A stretch of DNA of 64,000 nucleotides, from assembly GCA_964514395.1 (NCBI GenBank), contig CAZEQK010000005.1, forward strand, positions 52,077-116,076, in the 5' to 3' direction. Below are positions 63,914 through 64,000 of this stretch, piece by piece; position 1 is the first letter of the stretch, and each line of letters starts with the position of its first letter. The stretch is from CAZEQK01 sp964514395 (lineage in GTDB: Bacteria > Bacillota > Bacilli > Tepidibacillales > Tepidibacillaceae). The notes beneath the pieces are model-generated. The model did not search any database. It was given only the letters and a program-made list of their open reading frames with translations, and was not told where the DNA came from. Position numbers and translations under genes: made by a program.

Positions 63914-64000
63914 GGGAGTGGATGAAGTACTGGTGTCTTCCCCGGTCTTCAAAACCGTGTGAGGGGCGCGTGCCGTCCTTGGTGGGTTCGATTCCCATGC
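63914..64000 (+). tRNA. selC: tRNA-Sec (UCA anticodon), 3' end beyond window
   Basis: GGGAGTG begins the acceptor stem. The anticodon stem CGGT/ACCG encloses loop CTTCAAA with anticodon TCA at 63949-63951. A long variable arm (gaggggcgcg…) follows, then the T-arm GGTGGGTTCGATTCCCA. A UCA anticodon with a long extra arm identifies selenocysteine tRNA. The acceptor 3' strand is cut off by the window edge. Confidence 0.95.

Noticed and set aside
1..64000. CRISPR arrays, complete insertion sequences, prophage genes, nitrogenase genes
   Set aside because: No regularly spaced repeats, transposase genes, phage structural genes or nif structural genes are visible; FixABCX and the NifX-like protein alone do not show nitrogen fixation.

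Overview
The window looks like a chromosomal segment of a spore-forming, low-GC Firmicute of the order Bacillales. The left half follows the Bacillus gene order yqeY-nfeD(yqeZ)-floA-yqfB/C/D-phoH-pgpH-ybeY-dgkA-cdd-era-yqzL-recO-ccpN-PPDK regulator-yqxD-dnaG-sigA-trmK-nif3. Sporulation genes are present (yqfC, yqfD, cotJA/B/C, an sspK-like SASP gene). Several traits are unusual for Bacillus itself: an A-type RNase P RNA, pyruvate phosphate dikinase, a FixABCX electron-bifurcating complex and selenocysteine machinery. I infer an early-branching or anaerobic-leaning bacillus; the genus cannot be fixed from this window.

Layout. 1-17.6 kb: the conserved macro-operon (membrane quality control, RNA maturation, lipid recycling, cell-cycle GTPase, recombination), then ccpN, the PPDK regulatory protein and ppdK. 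17.6-23.2 kb: an accessory island between ppdK and yqxD. It carries an Ada/AlkA fusion, Ogt, a DUF1203 protein, a truncated subtilase, and degenerate repeats that include a diverged second copy of the ppdK tail. 23.2-31 kb: yqxD-dnaG-sigA, a 100-N scaffold gap flanked by a 55-bp duplication, an M1 peptidase, trmK, a Nif3-like gene, a zinc-ribbon gene and rnpB. 31.6-45 kb: phosphate uptake (DUF47/Pit), pncB, uppP, a rhodanese lipoprotein, an MBL hydrolase, amtB with two TnrA/GlnR-type sites, asnB behind a Fur-like box, and cytochrome bd oxidase (cydAB). 45-48 kb: the cotJ cluster in an unusual order plus small genes.

48-64 kb: fixABCX, a His-rich NifX-like protein, and the highlight of the window. 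This is a two-thioredoxin-fold protein disulfide oxidoreductase whose second active site is encoded U-P-H-C, with an in-frame UGA directly followed by a SECIS-like hairpin. The same 11 kb holds tRNA 2-selenouridine synthase (mnmH/selU), selB and, at the right edge, the UCA-anticodon tRNA-Sec. The window therefore carries several parts of a selenium-utilisation system and one of its substrates. Between them lies the glyoxylate-shunt pair aceB-aceA, with a cluster of palindromic operator-like sites upstream. A ~120-bp repeat occurs downstream of aceA and again downstream of selB.

The other main observation concerns translation starts. Three genes (ccpN, the PPDK regulator and a DUF1540 gene) have no usable ATG/GTG/TTG; each has an ATA codon at correct spacing behind a strong Shine-Dalgarno sequence, suggesting AUA initiation.
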